A DNA stretch of 64,000 nt, taken from assembly GCA_001692895.1 (NCBI GenBank), contig KV748188.1, forward strand, positions 930,001 through 994,000. Reading direction: 5' to 3'. This stretch comes from Cenococcum geophilum 1.58 (lineage: Eukaryota; Ascomycota; Dothideomycetes; Gloniales; Gloniaceae). Shown piece after piece: positions 27,579-41,256 of this stretch; the stretch's first letter is position 1, and the number at the start of each line of letters is the position of its first letter. Under the pieces are notes generated by a model, which made no database searches, had not been told where the DNA came from, and saw nothing but the letters and a program-made list of their open reading frames with translations. The translations under genes were made by a program, and so were the position numbers.

Positions 27579-28277
27579 AAGGGGGACCTAGGAAGAGCGA
27601 CTGCTAAACTACTTAAAGTTATTTTCTTCTCTATTAGAAGAAAATCCGTTCTTTTATTACTAAGTTCCTATAGACCTTATTCTATAAGTTTTTGCTCTTT
27701 AAAATAAACCTTTTTATAAACTTTCTTAAGATAAATTAACTAAGTAGATGCAGTAAGACGAGAATTAAGAGCCCGTTATTAAGTATTAGTAGCCTCTTTT
27801 TTAGCGTTACGCGAATAATAAAGTTCCGCTAAGGCAACGGATAGCTTATTATTAAGCTTCGCAGCAGTAGATTAAATACGAGACCCTATAATAAATTACT
27901 TAGGGAACTTAGAGGCTATTAAGAGTTATAGGACGCGTATACTTAGCGTTAGAGATTAAGTAAATATCGTAAAATAATTAAACGTTTACTTTAGTATACT
28001 CTAAATAAGAGGACAGTTACCGAGATAAAGGACTCGCTAACGCAATATAAACTAACCCCTTTTTCACACAACGAGAATATAGAGATGGTATTACTTTACT
28101 AAGCAACAGTATAGAGGAGACTGTACGCGTATAATAAAGAGTTAAAGAAGAAGAAGAAGCTTTAGGTATTATAAGTAACAATATTAACTAAACTAATTAG
28201 ACAAATATTATACCTCTAGTAAACAACTTAGAGATACTAGGTATCTTTAAGGACAAAGATAGAGAAAAGGGAGATGG

Positions 28278-28697
28278 TATTACGGATGCTTTAAGTACAA
28301 TGTTATAACTACTTAGAGAAGAGTTAAAAGAAGCTAGTTGGTTAATATAAGTATAGTCTAGAATAGAACCCATAGAACTATATAACGAGGAATAGTAAGT
28401 AGAGTTATATAATGTGATCTGTATAATCTATATAATTTGTATAATCTATAATAGAGCAAATAGAGTAGATAGAGTAGATAGAGCAACGACTTTCTTAGGA
28501 GTACAGTTATGTATTTAAGGACCCTTAGTTCCTACTTAGATAGTTCCTTCCTTATAGTGATTCTCAGAATATAATTAGAGTTAATCTATTGGGCAACCAC
28601 TCCACCAGTTATTATTACATTGTTGACTTTATTTGATACTTATATACCTAGCCTATTAACGAGTCCACCGTAGTTCTTACTACAAGGCTCCGTTACA
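28278..28697 (+). repeat. 3' LTR of Gypsy-1 copy 2
   Basis: The 420 bp LTR begins TATTACGGATGC and ends CGTTACA, followed by the target duplication cttag. It keeps more C and G than the 5' LTR of the same element, so the two ends were not equally altered by RIP. Confidence 0.88.
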
Positions 28698-31600
28698 CTT
28701 AGCTTATAAAAGTATATCTTAAAATACGCTTTAAGACTAAAGCCTTTAAATAGTGGAATAATAAAAGATTTAGAAGGGCGTATATTACTAATAAGCTTAA
28801 AGGATATCCTAAAGAATATAGCCCTAGGTATAATAGTATACGCTTTATACCTAAAGGAGTATTAAATCTAACTCCTATTTAATAGTAAGATAGGTATAAA
28901 GCCTAGTATAAATAATAACCCCTTTATAATAAAGACTCTATAGGGAATTACTAAATAAGTCACGGAGATACTATAGGGAGGCGGCGATCTTAAGGATCTT
29001 ATAAGATACTTTAACTATTATAAGTTACTTAAGCTTAAGTAATATACAAAGAGTATACTACGGCATCTTAAGCGCTATGTTAGGGATTTCCCTACCCTCT
29101 ACTAGCTACTATATAAAACGGTATAACGTACGGTAGCAACTATATATAAGTAACTACTATAGCGTATAACGCTACCTATAAGTATTTTAAGGGAGCTTTA
29201 AAACCTACCTAATAATAATATAAAGGATAAACGCGACCCTAATTTATTAAATATTCTAGTAGGCCTAAGGGATTTACTAAGGGTATTCTTAGGTAGGAGA
29301 GCTAAAGTCCTACTATAAAACTTGGAGTATAATTATATAATTAATTTAGAAGAAGATAAATAACTACTAAATCTTTCTATCTATAACCTCTTACGTAAAG
29401 AGCTTAAGATCCTATAAGAGTACCTTAATAGGTCACTAGAAAAGGGGTAAATTTAGCCTAATAAGTTACTAGCAGGCGCACTAATCCTCTTTATCCTAAA
29501 ACTAAATAAAACTATAAGGTTATACGTAGACTATTACGGCCTTAATAAGATTATAATTAAGAACCGTTACCCACTACTACTAGTTAGTAAAATGCTAGAT
29601 TAACTATTTAGGGCGAAAATATTTATAAAGCTAGATTTATAAGATGCCTATTATAGGCTCTATATTAAAGAAGGGCATAAATAGAAGACCGCTTTTAAGA
29701 CCTAATACGGCTATTTTAAGTATATAGTAATGCCTTTCAGGCCTATAATATTCCAATTATACATTTATAGAGCCTTAGGGGGACTAGTTAACCGTATATA
29801 CATTATTTATTTAGATAATATTTTAATCTACTTAGAAGATAAGGATTAATACGAGTAATATATCCGCGAAGTGCTAGAACGTTTAGATAATTAGTGCCTC
29901 TATACTAAGGCGTTAAAGTATATCTTTAATACTAAGTAAGTCGAGTTTCTAGGTTATATTATAACGCCTATAGGTATAGTTATAGACCTAATATAAGTGT
30001 AGATAATTTAGAAGTAGCCGGAGCTAAAGAGCTATTAAGATATTTAAGTGTTTCTAAGCTTTGCTAATTTCTATAGGCGCTTTATTTATAACTACTTAGA
30101 TATTACCTAATACCTATTTAACTATATTATAGAAGCTTCCTATGACCTAACCTAAGGAGTAAAAAGCTTAAAGGCGGTAAGGAAGAAAACTAAAAAGGGA
30201 CTAACTAAATAGTATAAACTATAGTTATAGCCTAGAAAGGTTTAGGAGGCCTTTTAGAAACTTTATATAAAGTTTATAAAAGCTCTATTACTACGGTATT
30301 TTAACCTATATTAGCCATTAATAATAATTACTAATATATTAAATTTTACCTATATTAGTATCCTACTATAACCTAATAAGTATCTAGACGCTACCTAGCT
30401 TTACTAAAGACTAGTAGTATTCTATAGCAGAAAATTCTAGGGGCCTAAAGTTAGGTATTATACCCACGATAAGGAACTACTAGCTATAGTTAACTGCTTT
30501 AAATAGTAGCGATATTACCTTAAGTACGCGAGCCATACCACTTATATACTCTTAGATTATTATAATCTACGCTACTTTATAACTATAAAGAAGCTTACGC
30601 AATTTAATTTTAAGATTAAATATAAGCTAGGGGAAAGCAACCTTATTAATAGACTATTATAATGGCTAGACTATACTAAAGGCTTTAAAACGGGAGAAGG
30701 AAAATAGATAATAGATATCTTACTCCCTATATTATAGAATAAGCTTTAGGTATAAAATGCTTAAGTACCTATAGCTTTATATACTAAGTCTTAGGTAGTA
30801 TAAGCCCTATTAGTTTCCACTAATATTCTAGCTAGTACCTAGTCCGTTACTAATAAGGGTCTAAATATACCTAGATAGGATATCCCTAATACATTCTTAG
30901 AACCTAGTAATACACTATCTCTAATTACTAAGCTATCCCCTTAAACTAATAGCGAAGCTATAGAGTAATCGGAACTTAGAGCCTTATAATAACTAAAGGA
31001 CTTTAACCTTATAGCGGCCTTCCTAATATATACGTATTAAAGAGTTATAAAATCTATAGTACTATCTAGTCTTATACTTAGAGTAGTATAGAATAAAATA
31101 GCTTTTACCTAGAAACTATCTAAAGGGTTAATAGATCTTATCTATAAGGTATAACAAAGGGACGCTTTTTATACTATTCTTAATATAGAAGTAGACCGGA
31201 AACGTAATAAAAAGGAAGCTACTAGGCGCTACTCTTAGGAACTAAACCTAATAGGCCTACTATATAAAGGTAGTAAAATTTAAGTACTATAAGAAGCAAA
31301 TTTATAATAGAAGATTCTTATAAAGAATTACAATAATTCTCTAGACGGCCACTATAGTTAAGTAAAAATAGTAGAATTACTTTAACATAAATACTATTAG
31401 CTAAAGCTTAATTAGGAAGTAAAGGAGTACATTAGCTATTATAAGAAGTGTTAAGTATATAAGATCTATAGGTACAAGCTATAGGGTCTACTTAAATTAG
31501 TTCCCCCTACTAATAAGCTATAATAATATTACGCTATAGACTTTATTACGGATCTCCCGCTATTTAAAGATAGTTAAGGATAAACATATAATTCGGTCCT

Positions 31601-32883
31601 TATACTTATTAATAAGTTTTTAAAGTACGTCCAATACCTTTCTATTAATAAGATAATTAACATGCAAGCGCTCGCCAGCCTAATTAAGGAGAAATGCTTT
31701 CTTAAAGTAGATTAACCGTACTCTATTATTACTAATAGGGGCAGCGTCTTTATAAGCTAGTACTAGTTAGATCTATGCTTTTATTTAAAAATAGACTACT
31801 ATTATAGTATAGCTTTTTATTTATAAATGGATAGGTAAACAAAACGCTAGAACTAGGAACTAGAGTCTTACCTATAAATATATTTAAACTACTAGTAAGA
31901 CAACTAGTGTAAGCTACTTCCGTATATAGAGTATGCTTATAATTTAAAGTAATACGTATTATATAAGTATGCACTAATCTAAATTGCCTATAGTATCCAA
32001 CTATTTAGGTTTAATAGTATACCTAATAATTACTGGCTAAGGCTATATAATTAGTTATAGGATCCTACTAGGAAGTTTATAGATATCTACTAAAGAGTAT
32101 AAGGATACCTCCGGAAATAGAAGGAGTAATAAAAGTATACGAAGCAGAGCCTATAGAATGCCTAAGAATAGTAGAGACTCTAGTATAACCGTAAACACTA
32201 GGATAAGCATTTTAGAGTAGGCGATAAGGTTCTATTACGTTTAACAAATATTAAGACCTATTAACTATTAAAGAAGCTTAATATAAGATACCTAGGTCTC
32301 TTTTAAGTTAAGAAATAAGTTAGTAAGTTAGCCTACTGTCTCCAGCTACCCTTATTTATAGCCTATATATATCTAGTGTTTTATATAAACCTACTAGAGC
32401 TATAGCATAAACTACTACTAGAAAAGAACTTCCGTCTAGGCCAAATTAAACACCTTAAGGTAGTGGGCGAGCGGTATAAGGTTAAAGCTATACTATGCTA
32501 TAAGTCTATTAAAAATAAGCTTTAATATAAAGTTAAATAGCTAGGCTAGCCCGCTAAGGACTTTATATAGGAACTAGAGGATTACCCTAATTATTATAAA
32601 GATATTCTAAAAGAATATTAGGACTAAGGTCTATAATTTACAAATTATAAAAAGCGCTCTAATACTATAGTATTATCGCGACCTATAAAGAAAGCTTATA
32701 AAAAGAGTAAATAGGTTAAATCGGATATAGAATAGACAAGCTCTGGAAACTATAAGGATTAGGGCTATAGTCTAAAGCAGGACTAGTCCTTAGCCTTTTT
32801 ACGTATATAGTATATAATTAATAGGGCATTTTACTAAAATTATATACCTATTAATTAATCAATATTAGGAATATCGTTCCTAG
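28698..32883 (+). mobile_element. Gypsy-3, main visible part (pol), Ty3/gypsy chromovirus fossil
   Basis: This segment continues the piece at 14855-15209. On the plus strand it shows reverse transcriptase near 29440-30060, RNase H near 30290-30620, an integrase near 31380-32000 and a clear chromodomain near 32460-32620. Domain order and the chromodomain place it among Ty3/gypsy chromoviruses, in a family distinct from Gypsy-1 and Gypsy-2. It is broken many times by RIP. Copy 3 of Gypsy-1 is inserted at its right edge (target cctag at 32879). I could not identify its 3' LTR: the sequence on the far side of copy 3 (40849 onward) seems to belong to another element or to an unassigned stretch. 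Confidence 0.75.
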
Positions 32884-33291
32884 TGTAACGAAGCCTTATA
32901 GCAGGAACTACGGTAGACTTATTAATGGGCTAGGTGTATAGGAAATGCAAAGATAGTAGTCAATAACGTAATAATAACTGGTGGAGTAGTTGCCTAACAG
33001 ATTAACTCTAATTATATTCTAAGAATTACTATAAGGAAGGAACTATCTAGGTAGGGACTAAGGGTCCTTAAATACACAACCGTACTCCTATAAAATCCTT
33101 CTTATATATAATAAATATATACTCTATCTACTCTATTGCGGATTATATAGATTATATTATATAACCTTAGTTACTATTCCTTATTATATAGTTCTATCGG
33201 CTCTATTCTAGACTATACTTATATTAACTAACTAGCTTCCTCCGACTTTTCTCTAAGTAGTTATAATATTGTACTTAAAGCGTCCGTAATA
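32884..33291 (-). repeat. 3' LTR of Gypsy-1 copy 3
   Basis: The 408 bp LTR is in minus orientation and starts TGTAACGAAGCC on the plus strand. A pyrimidine run (33292-33305, the polypurine tract on the element strand) follows it on the inner side. Confidence 0.88.
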
Positions 33292-36200
33292 CTATCTCCC
33301 TCCTTTCTATCTCTATCCTTAAAGATTCCTAATATCTCTAAGTTGTTTACTAGAGGTATAATATCTATCTAATTAATTTGGTTAATATCTTTACTTATTA
33401 TACCTAAAGTAATTTCTTCGTCTTTAACTGCTTATTGTGTTCGCACTATTGCTGAAATATTATTTCTTAGTAAGATTATACCGTTTCTATATTCTTATTA
33501 CTTAAAAGAGGGGTTAGTTTATATTATATTAACGAGTCCATCTTCGCAACAATTGTCCTCTTATTTAGAGTGCACTAAAGTAAATATTTGTTTATCCTAT
33601 AATGTTCGCTTTATCTCTAATGCTAAATATACGCAACTTATTACTCTTAATAGTTATCTAGTTCCCTAGTTAATTTATCTTAAGGTCTTATATTTAATTT
33701 GCTACTACATAGCTAGATAATAAACTATCTATTACTCTAACGAAATTGTACTGTTTCTATAATATAGAATAGGAGGCTGCCGATGCTTAGTAATAGGCCC
33801 TTAAGTCTTATCTTACGGCGTCCGCTTATTTAATCTGTCTTAAGAAGGTTTATAAGAAGGTTCGCTCTAAGGAGTAAAAACTAGTAGAATAAGGTTTATA
33901 GGAACTTGGTAATAAAAGAACGGATTCTCTTCCTATAGAGAAGGAAATAGATCTAAGTAGTTCGGTAACTACTCTTCTTAGGTCCCCCTTAGGTAACTTA
34001 TTCTTTAGCGATTTTTCTTTATTAATACTACTTAACCTAATTTCTTCTAATACTCCTATACCTTTCTTATAGCATTCTTTAAATTTCCTAGTGGTTTCTA
34101 GGTAGTCTTAGTATAGCCTATCTACTTAACCTTATACTATATTTTATTATTAATGTCCTTATAACTAATAATCTTTAAAACTTACTATTTATCTTTTTTC
34201 TGTCCTCTATATGTATCTACTTTATAAACTAGTGGCTTAATATTCCTATATGCTAGTTCTAGTATTATAATATGCTATATAGGGTAAATCTTTATTTTAG
34301 CTAGTAGGTTTAACTTAAATATAACCGGTGAAATTCTTTACGTAATTTTAAAAGGTCCTAGTCTAACATAGTCTAACTTCTTACTTAGTCGTTAACTCTT
34401 AAAATTTTTATATAGTAGCTATACTTTATCTTCCTCCTTAAGATCTAGTCCCTTAGATCTCTTAGCATTATAGTACCTTTTTATTCTCTTTTATACTTTC
34501 TTTACTAATTCCATAAGGTCTATATAAAGATTTATTAACATCTTTATCCTTTCTTTAGCTATGCTACTCGTTTTCTTTACTTATTATAGTAACAACAATG
34601 TTCTTAGCTTATATCTATAATTTGCCTTAAATAGTAATATACCTATTCCTTCTTAAGGTATTGCATTGTATACAAACTATATAACTAGTAATAGTAATAC
34701 CCAATTATTCTGTTTATAATTAATATAGTGCCTTAGATACTACTCTAGCGTCTAATTTAATCTTTCTATTTAACCGTCTATCTATAGGTAATATATAGTG
34801 GAAGTTACTGCTCTAACTCCTTACTCTACTAAGAACACTTCCTAAAATGCTGCTATAAATCTTAGGTCTTTATCCAATATAATCTTACTTAGTACTCTAT
34901 ATCTTACGAACACTTCTTTAATATAGATTCTAGTGACATTTTCTACTAATATTTCTTTAGTGCATACTATAAAGTATCCCTACTTTATAAGCTTATCTAC
35001 TATTACTAAAATCGCGTTATAATCTTATCCAGTAATAGGGTCTCTTAACTTTAGTAACTTAATAATAAAGTCCTATAATATAACCTCCCATGGTCTCTCT
35101 GGTATTTTAATAGGTTGTAGCCCTCTATATAGCTTATGTCTTATTAGTTTATTCCTTTAGCAATCTAGACACTCTTTTATTACTTTTCTTGTAATATTTT
35201 AGATTCCGTCAATAATATATTCCCCCTATAGTCTTAATACTAAGCCCGTAGCTCTATTATATCCTTAAGTTATTCCCTTATAGAACTCTTTTATAAAATA
35301 CTCTGCTATGCTTCTTAGGATATACTTTACTTCTCAATTTTCGTATATATCCGTTTGTAGATCTTCTAGCTATACTTCTAGAATTCTTTATACCTAAAAA
35401 CTTTCTAGTATCTTATAAACTTTTCCTAGTTTATTATTTTCTTAAGTTGCTATAATCTTTAGATAATTATACCTAATTAGTCCATCTATACCTTTTCGCA
35501 GTAAAGCCCCTAATGGCTTTTTATTGTTCTATAGTTTAGCTTTTTAACTTAGAGCGTCTGCTTATATATTGTCCGTGCCTTTAGTATACTAAACCCTAAA
35601 ATAGTATTTTGCAAGCATCTCTGCCCATTTAACCTATTTTTAGTTAAGTTCCTTTATTATTAGAAATCCTATTAGGTTTTTATAATCCGTCTTAACTATA
35701 AATAGTTTCTCTATACCTTGCAAGAATACTCTCTATTTTTTTAGCGCTATAACTATACCTAATAACTCCTTATTGTAGATGTTATAGTTTAACTCTAGTA
35801 GTGTTATCTTCCAACTATAATATACCACTAGGTGCCATCCATCTTAATATTTCTATATAAAGTATGCCCCTAGTATAAAGTTTAATATATCTATTTCTAT
35901 AACCGTCTTTAGTCTTAGTTAATAGATCTTAAAAACTGGCTCTTAGGTAAATAATCCTTTAACTTTCTTAAATGGTTTTTATTATTTCTTTCCCCATACC
36001 TATAGTTCTTCTTTCTTTATTAATTATATAAACGGCTTAATATTCTTTAACCATTACGCTATAAACCTTTTACAGTAATTATAAAACCCTAGAAACAATC
36101 TTAACTATATAACATTCTCTAGTTCTTACCAATTTACTATAGCCTTAATCTTCTTTAGATCTATACTAAGTTAGCCTAGTTTAATAATAAATCTAACAAA

Positions 36201-39200
36201 ATCAGTCTTCCTTATAAAGAACTTATATTTCTTAATTGCTACTAGCATCTGTTCTTTTTATAGTCTCTTTAAGACATATTTAACGTGTTCTCCGTATTCT
36301 TCCTTAGTTATTAAGTAGACAATAATATTATTAAGATATACTATAACAAATTCATCTAAGTGTTCCCCTAATATATTATTAATACGCTTTTAGAATATTA
36401 CTAATGCGTTTATAAGCCCAAATTGTATAACTAATAGTTTATATAGTCCTTTTTTTTAACCTAAAGGCTACCTTCTATTTATTGCCTTCCTTAATCCTAA
36501 TCTAATAGTACGCCTATCTTAGATCTATCTTTGTAAAGATTTGCGCGTTACCTATCCTATCTTAGATTTTACTAATTAAGGGTAAAGGATACCTATCCTT
36601 TCTAGTAATGCTGTTTAACTACCTATAGTTAATGCATAATCTAAGCTTTCTATTCTTCTTTGGTATAAACAGTACTGGATAACCTACTAATAACTGCGAT
36701 AGTCTGATATATCCCTTTTATAAGTTTTCTTAAATAAACTCTTTAAGTGCTCTACCTTCTTCTTTAATAAGCTTATAGGTTAGAAAGAACCTTAGACTTA
36801 TTCCTAGTTCTAACTCTATTTTATAGTCCCATACTGCATAATTTAATAGCTTTTTACTTTTTGGTAACCATAGTTTCTTACTATACTTATGGTATCTCTT
36901 TAGTATATAACTTAAGCCTTACTTAGTCTCTTTATATATCGCTCCGACTTAGTACTATACTAACTTAGTTTATTATTATATCTTACGGCATTAGGTATCT
37001 CTAATATTAACCTAACCTATAATCTAATTAATCTTTAGATTATATTCCTGTAACTAAGGCATTCCTAATACTACCTTATCCCGTTCCAATAGTAGGATAT
37101 TAAAAGATATTTTAATTTATCTTCCTTTAGTGGTTATTTAAATAGGTCCTATTTTAAGGTTAATAACCCCTCCTTTATAGGCTATTAGATCTCCTAAAAT
37201 CGTAACTAATAGGTAAGGTTATTCCTTCTATCTATAAGGTAATCCCATTCTTTTAACTACTGCTAGTAAGATATAGTTTTGCGTTACTCTACTATCTATT
37301 AGCGCTTTAAACTACTAATCTTACCACTCTACTTATAAATTTAGGTGTTATTCTTAAATTCCTTTAAGGGTCTAAGGCTCTACTACTAGCTCCCTTTAGT
37401 CCTGTAGGCCTCTACTTTTCCTAACTATTAGCTGCTTAATCTTATTGTACTTAGCTTACTCTTTAGCTAATACCTAGTTCGCTTTTTATCTTTAATATAC
37501 TATAGACACGTATTCTTTAGGTATTCCCACCACTATTATCCGTCTAAGTATTCTTCTATAAGGAATCTTTCTAGTTAAAGTATTAAGTCTCCTAACTCTT
37601 AATTTTCTACTAGATGCTAACTATGCATATACTTAGTATTTCTATACTATCGCTTATCTAGCGCCTAATATATCCTTATAGGGTATTTCCAATTCTTTTC
37701 CTTTAGATTCTTATACATTTTATATATATCGTCCACGTATATAATCCATAATAGCGTGTAATATACTAGGTGCTTTAGGTTAACTCTTAACTTATTTTTA
37801 TCCTTAAGTTTAAACCTTTGTTATACTAATCTAAACGTTATAACCTTATTTATAGGTACTAAGATACGTCTCTTACTTCTCTAGTCCTCTAATTATTCCT
37901 CTAGATCCTTTAACGTTATAATTAAGGCTCCTTTAATATAAGTTATAGCCTTTTCTGTAATTAGGTGGTCCTAAATAACTCTTTTATCTAACTATATATA
38001 GAAAATTTCCTACTTATCATTGTGTCGCTGTCTATACCACTTTTAGTACAGCTATTAAAGTGTATACGGCTTATCTGTAAGGAAGTATCTTCTTATTACT
38101 GCGTCGTAATAGCCCTTTATACGTCGTTCTTTAAACCTAGTAAGAATTCCTAAATCCTCTTTATTTTCTAGTTCGGTAAGCTACTTAGATCTTAGTGTGC
38201 CTACCCTAGGCCTATTAGTAATTCTTTATATTAGCGCTCTGTCCTTTATACATCCTAATATACTAGATCTCTTATCTAGTTTCTATTCTTACTATGCGAT
38301 AATTCTTTACCTAAATTCTTCTATGGTTTCTTTTGGTTTGCGTTTTATAGATTAATTCTTAAAGTCTTTTTACTTCTTAATCTTTATATTAACATTTCGA
38401 TCTTTAGGCCGAACACTATATTCCCCTAATAAGTCTTTTAAGTCTATATATCTGTCTCCTAGTCTAACTGCTATTTATACTATAGATTCTCTAATCTGTA
38501 AAGAAGCTCCTTACCTCTTACTTATAGGTGTCCTTATTCATACTCCGAATTCTTAGTCCCTTAGATTCTTTAATCCTAAGCTTACTTCTTACTTAAGCTT
38601 AGCTCCAACCTTAGTCCAACTAGGCTTACTTAGCGTTCTTATCTCATCTTAAGAGTCTTAAATCTCACTTATCTTATCTTAAGAGTCTTATACCTTTAGG
38701 AAACTTCGTCCTAAGCTTATTCGTATATTACTAAACTAAGCTATTACTCTGCTCTATCGGTTATCGTCCATTATAGGTCCTTAAGCTTGCCTTATCTCGT
38801 CTTAGGAATCTTAGTCGTCTTATATCTCGTCTTAAGAGTCTTAAGCTTTTAGCCTTTTGCTTTTATTAAGTGCCGAAGAAGCTCGCTATCCTACTTCTCT
38901 TATATCTTGTAAAGCGATAGACATTATGTCTAGTGGGGTCTTAATCCCTATTAATGTTCCCTATTCTGTAGTGGAATTATCTTCTACCTCTTATATAACA
39001 TTACCGATGGCTACATATTCCTAGTAAACCGCCTATATTGCCTTATTGTTACGAAATATTTCGCCTACGTTAAATTTATTGTCCTTAATGTCCGATCTGC
39101 GAACTAGTTTATTAGTTCCTTTATATTTTACTAAATATAGCTCTTATAGCTAATAGCTTGCGTCGTACTTAGCGTCTTTATAAATTCGGCATACGTTATT

Positions 39201-40417
39201 ATAACAAAACGCAAAACTTCTAATTAAACATTCTTTTATTCCTTGCAGTATATTATTATCCCTCTATACGTATATATTATCTACTAGTCTTATCCCTTTT
39301 ACTATATAGTAACTCTACCTACTTCTATAGTCTCTAATATAATAACCCTATTTTCCGTAATTTATATAAGCTCCTTCTTTAAACCATTTTTCTTGCTATA
39401 GAGTCCGCCTAAATATCTTCTGCTATTAAGATCCCTTATTCGGCCTCTGCTCCTTAAACCTTTAATTACTTAATTTTTATCCTCTAGGTTTCTATAGTTA
39501 TTTACTTTATCTTTTATAGGCCTCTTAGTACCGCTTAGGTCCATTAACTCTACACTATACTATAGTTTCTAACTTAGCTTTGGTCGCTGCGTATTCTGCG
39601 CCTTATATAACTATAGAACTCTATCCTAACCTCTCTTAGCCTACTCCCTTTAGTAGATCTAATTATTAATCTTAATCGCTTAATCTATTAGTTCCCTTAG
39701 GGTGTCCGTATCTTCTATTAGGATAATTACGTCCTAGACTTTAGCCTTAAGTCCCTGTTTATACTATGCTATAAGCGCCCTATTATTTTACTCTACTTAC
39801 GTTGCTAACGTCTAGAACTACGTTGTGTACTTAATTGCTAAGGTTCGTTGCGTAATATCTTAGAGTTTTCTTTCCGCTATAGTTACTACCTCCGGGTCTC
39901 TAAATATTTATATAAGTCGCTCTATAACCCCTTCCTAGCCTACGAATATAAATCGCACCTCTTAATTGGTAGTCGTTATTCCATTTACTTATATCTCTAT
40001 AAGGTAAGGCTTAAACTATTTAAGTGCTCTTCCTAATAGGAACAGTCCCGCATACGCTATTTAATTTATAGGTGTTGCTAGCTTTGCTCCCTCTTACGTA
40101 ACCTTAAAGTGCATTTACGTAAGGAATCCTTTAAGCTTTAATTTCTTTCCTAAGAATCTTTTAATTAATAGTAACTTAACCTTTACTACGCCTATCCCGT
40201 TAATCCTATTTTTTAATATCGCATTATTTTCTGTTAGCTAGTTAACTATCTCTTATAATTATCCGACCGTTATAGGTTACTATAAGTTAGTGTCTGCTAT
40301 ACTAGTGTCGTTACCTAACCTTAAAGTAGTTGCCGCCGTTAATAGCGTTATAGTGGCTGCTTTTAGTGGCATATTGTTTGACTTTCTATATTTAATACCG
40401 TAACTAGGTAGTAATTG

Positions 40418-40843
40418 TATAATAAAGCCTTATAGCAGGAACTACGGTGGACTTGTTAATAGGCTAGGTATATAGGAAATATAAAGATAGTAGTTAACAA
40501 CGTAATAATAACTAGTAGAGTAGTTGCCTAACAGATTAACTCTAATTGTATTCTGAGAATTACTATAAGGAAGGAACTATCTAGGTAGGGACTAAGGGTC
40601 CTTAAATACACAACCGTACTCCTATAAAATCCTTCTTATATATAATAAACGTGTGCTCTATCTACTCTGTTACGGATTATATAGATTATATAGATTATAT
40701 AGATCACATTATGTGACCTTGGTTACTATTCCTCGTCACATAGTTCTATTGGCTCCATCTTGGACCGTGCTTATATTAACCAACTAGCTTCCTCTAACTC
40801 TTCTCCAAGTAGTTATAATATCGTACTTAAAGCGTCTGTAACA
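40418..40843 (-). repeat. 5' LTR of Gypsy-1 copy 3
   Basis: The 426 bp LTR ends GCGTCTGTAACA on the plus strand and is followed by the target duplication cctag. It matches the 3' LTR of the same copy apart from transitions and small changes in its short-repeat middle. Confidence 0.88.
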
Positions 40844-40848
40844 CCTAG

Positions 40849-41256
40849 GGCTTTTAAGCCCTTTTTAAAAGCCTTGCAAGGCCTTTCTAAGTACTTAATT
40901 AAGGTCCTTAATTACTCCTATATATAAGAACGAAACCTAAAAGTCTAAACCACTATAAGGGCGCGGAGAGACTTTAGGGAAGATTTAAAGGAGTAATATA
41001 AATTCTATCTAGGTCTAAGGGTATATAGTTTTCGCTAGAAAAAAGACGTTATGTAAAGAAGAGAAAGGAATAATAAGAGAATTATATAATTAAATAGTTA
41101 GGGGCTTAGTGGTTAATGCGTGCGTATATACGCACGCGGTCTTTAACAGACTTTAGTAATTTAATTAATCTAGTAGAATTCGGTTAAAGCGTCGAAATTT
41201 ATCTATCGAGTGTTTTACTAAGATATTCCTACTATAACTAGGCTAGTCCTATTATA
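40849..41256 (-). repeat. Possible 3' LTR of Gypsy-5, or unassigned repeat sequence
   Basis: The stretch lies between Gypsy-1 copy 3 and a C7 run (41257-41275) that reads as a polypurine tract on the minus strand. Directly outside that tract the minus strand reads TATAATAGGACTAGCC, a plausible LTR start. This fits a 3' LTR of the minus-strand Gypsy-5, whose integrase and chromodomain lie further right. No second copy is in the window, so the LTR call is inference. It contains a 20 bp perfect palindrome (41118-41137) and a G-C hairpin-like end near 40848-40885. Confidence 0.35.
41118..41137. other. Perfect 20 bp palindrome
   Basis: GCGTGCGTATATACGCACGC reads the same on both strands. It is unusually GC-rich for its setting and follows GGGGCTTAGTGGTTAATGC, which has the look of a tRNA-like A box. 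No convincing tRNA fold or B box follows. Confidence 0.7.

Larger units (their letters stand above)
15210..28697 (+). mobile_element. Gypsy-1 copy 2, Ty3/gypsy chromovirus fossil carrying two nested insertions
   Basis: The element is bounded by LTRs (15210-15617 and 28278-28697) and by a perfect target duplication, cttag, at 15205-15209 and 28698-28702. Plus-strand order: gag-like region about 15640-16720 with a zinc-knuckle-like block near 16655-16715, a linker of about 1.7 kb, protease near 18430-18740, reverse transcriptase near 18930-19480, RNase H from about 19620 and again after the LINE to about 25760, integrase near 25980-26760, chromodomain near 27080-27270, then a non-coding-looking tail. 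The LINE at 20119-25667 and the solo LTR at 27330-27578 lie inside it. Without them it is about 7.7 kb, close to copy 3 (7960 bp). It is broken many times over, chiefly by RIP. Confidence 0.88.
32884..40843 (-). mobile_element. Gypsy-1 copy 3, complete-length Ty3/gypsy chromovirus fossil
   Basis: This is the only copy of Gypsy-1 in the window without a nested insertion: 7960 bp, with both LTRs and a perfect target duplication cctag at 32879-32883 and 40844-40848. Read on the minus strand (right to left): 5' LTR, gag-like region about 39100-40417 with a zinc-knuckle-like block near 39340-39370, linker about 37400-39100, protease near 37000-37350, reverse transcriptase near 36190-36960, RNase H near 35500-36100, integrase near 34500-35330, chromodomain near 34040-34200 and a tail to the 3' LTR. 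It retains somewhat more C and G than copy 1. It is broken many times over, in the RIP pattern. Confidence 0.9.

Noticed and set aside
31750-31974. 74-codon minus-strand open frame
   Set aside because: It is antisense to the integrase part of Gypsy-3.
41101-41190. tRNA gene
   Set aside because: Only an A-box-like word is convincing. No acceptor stem pairing or standard T-loop was found.
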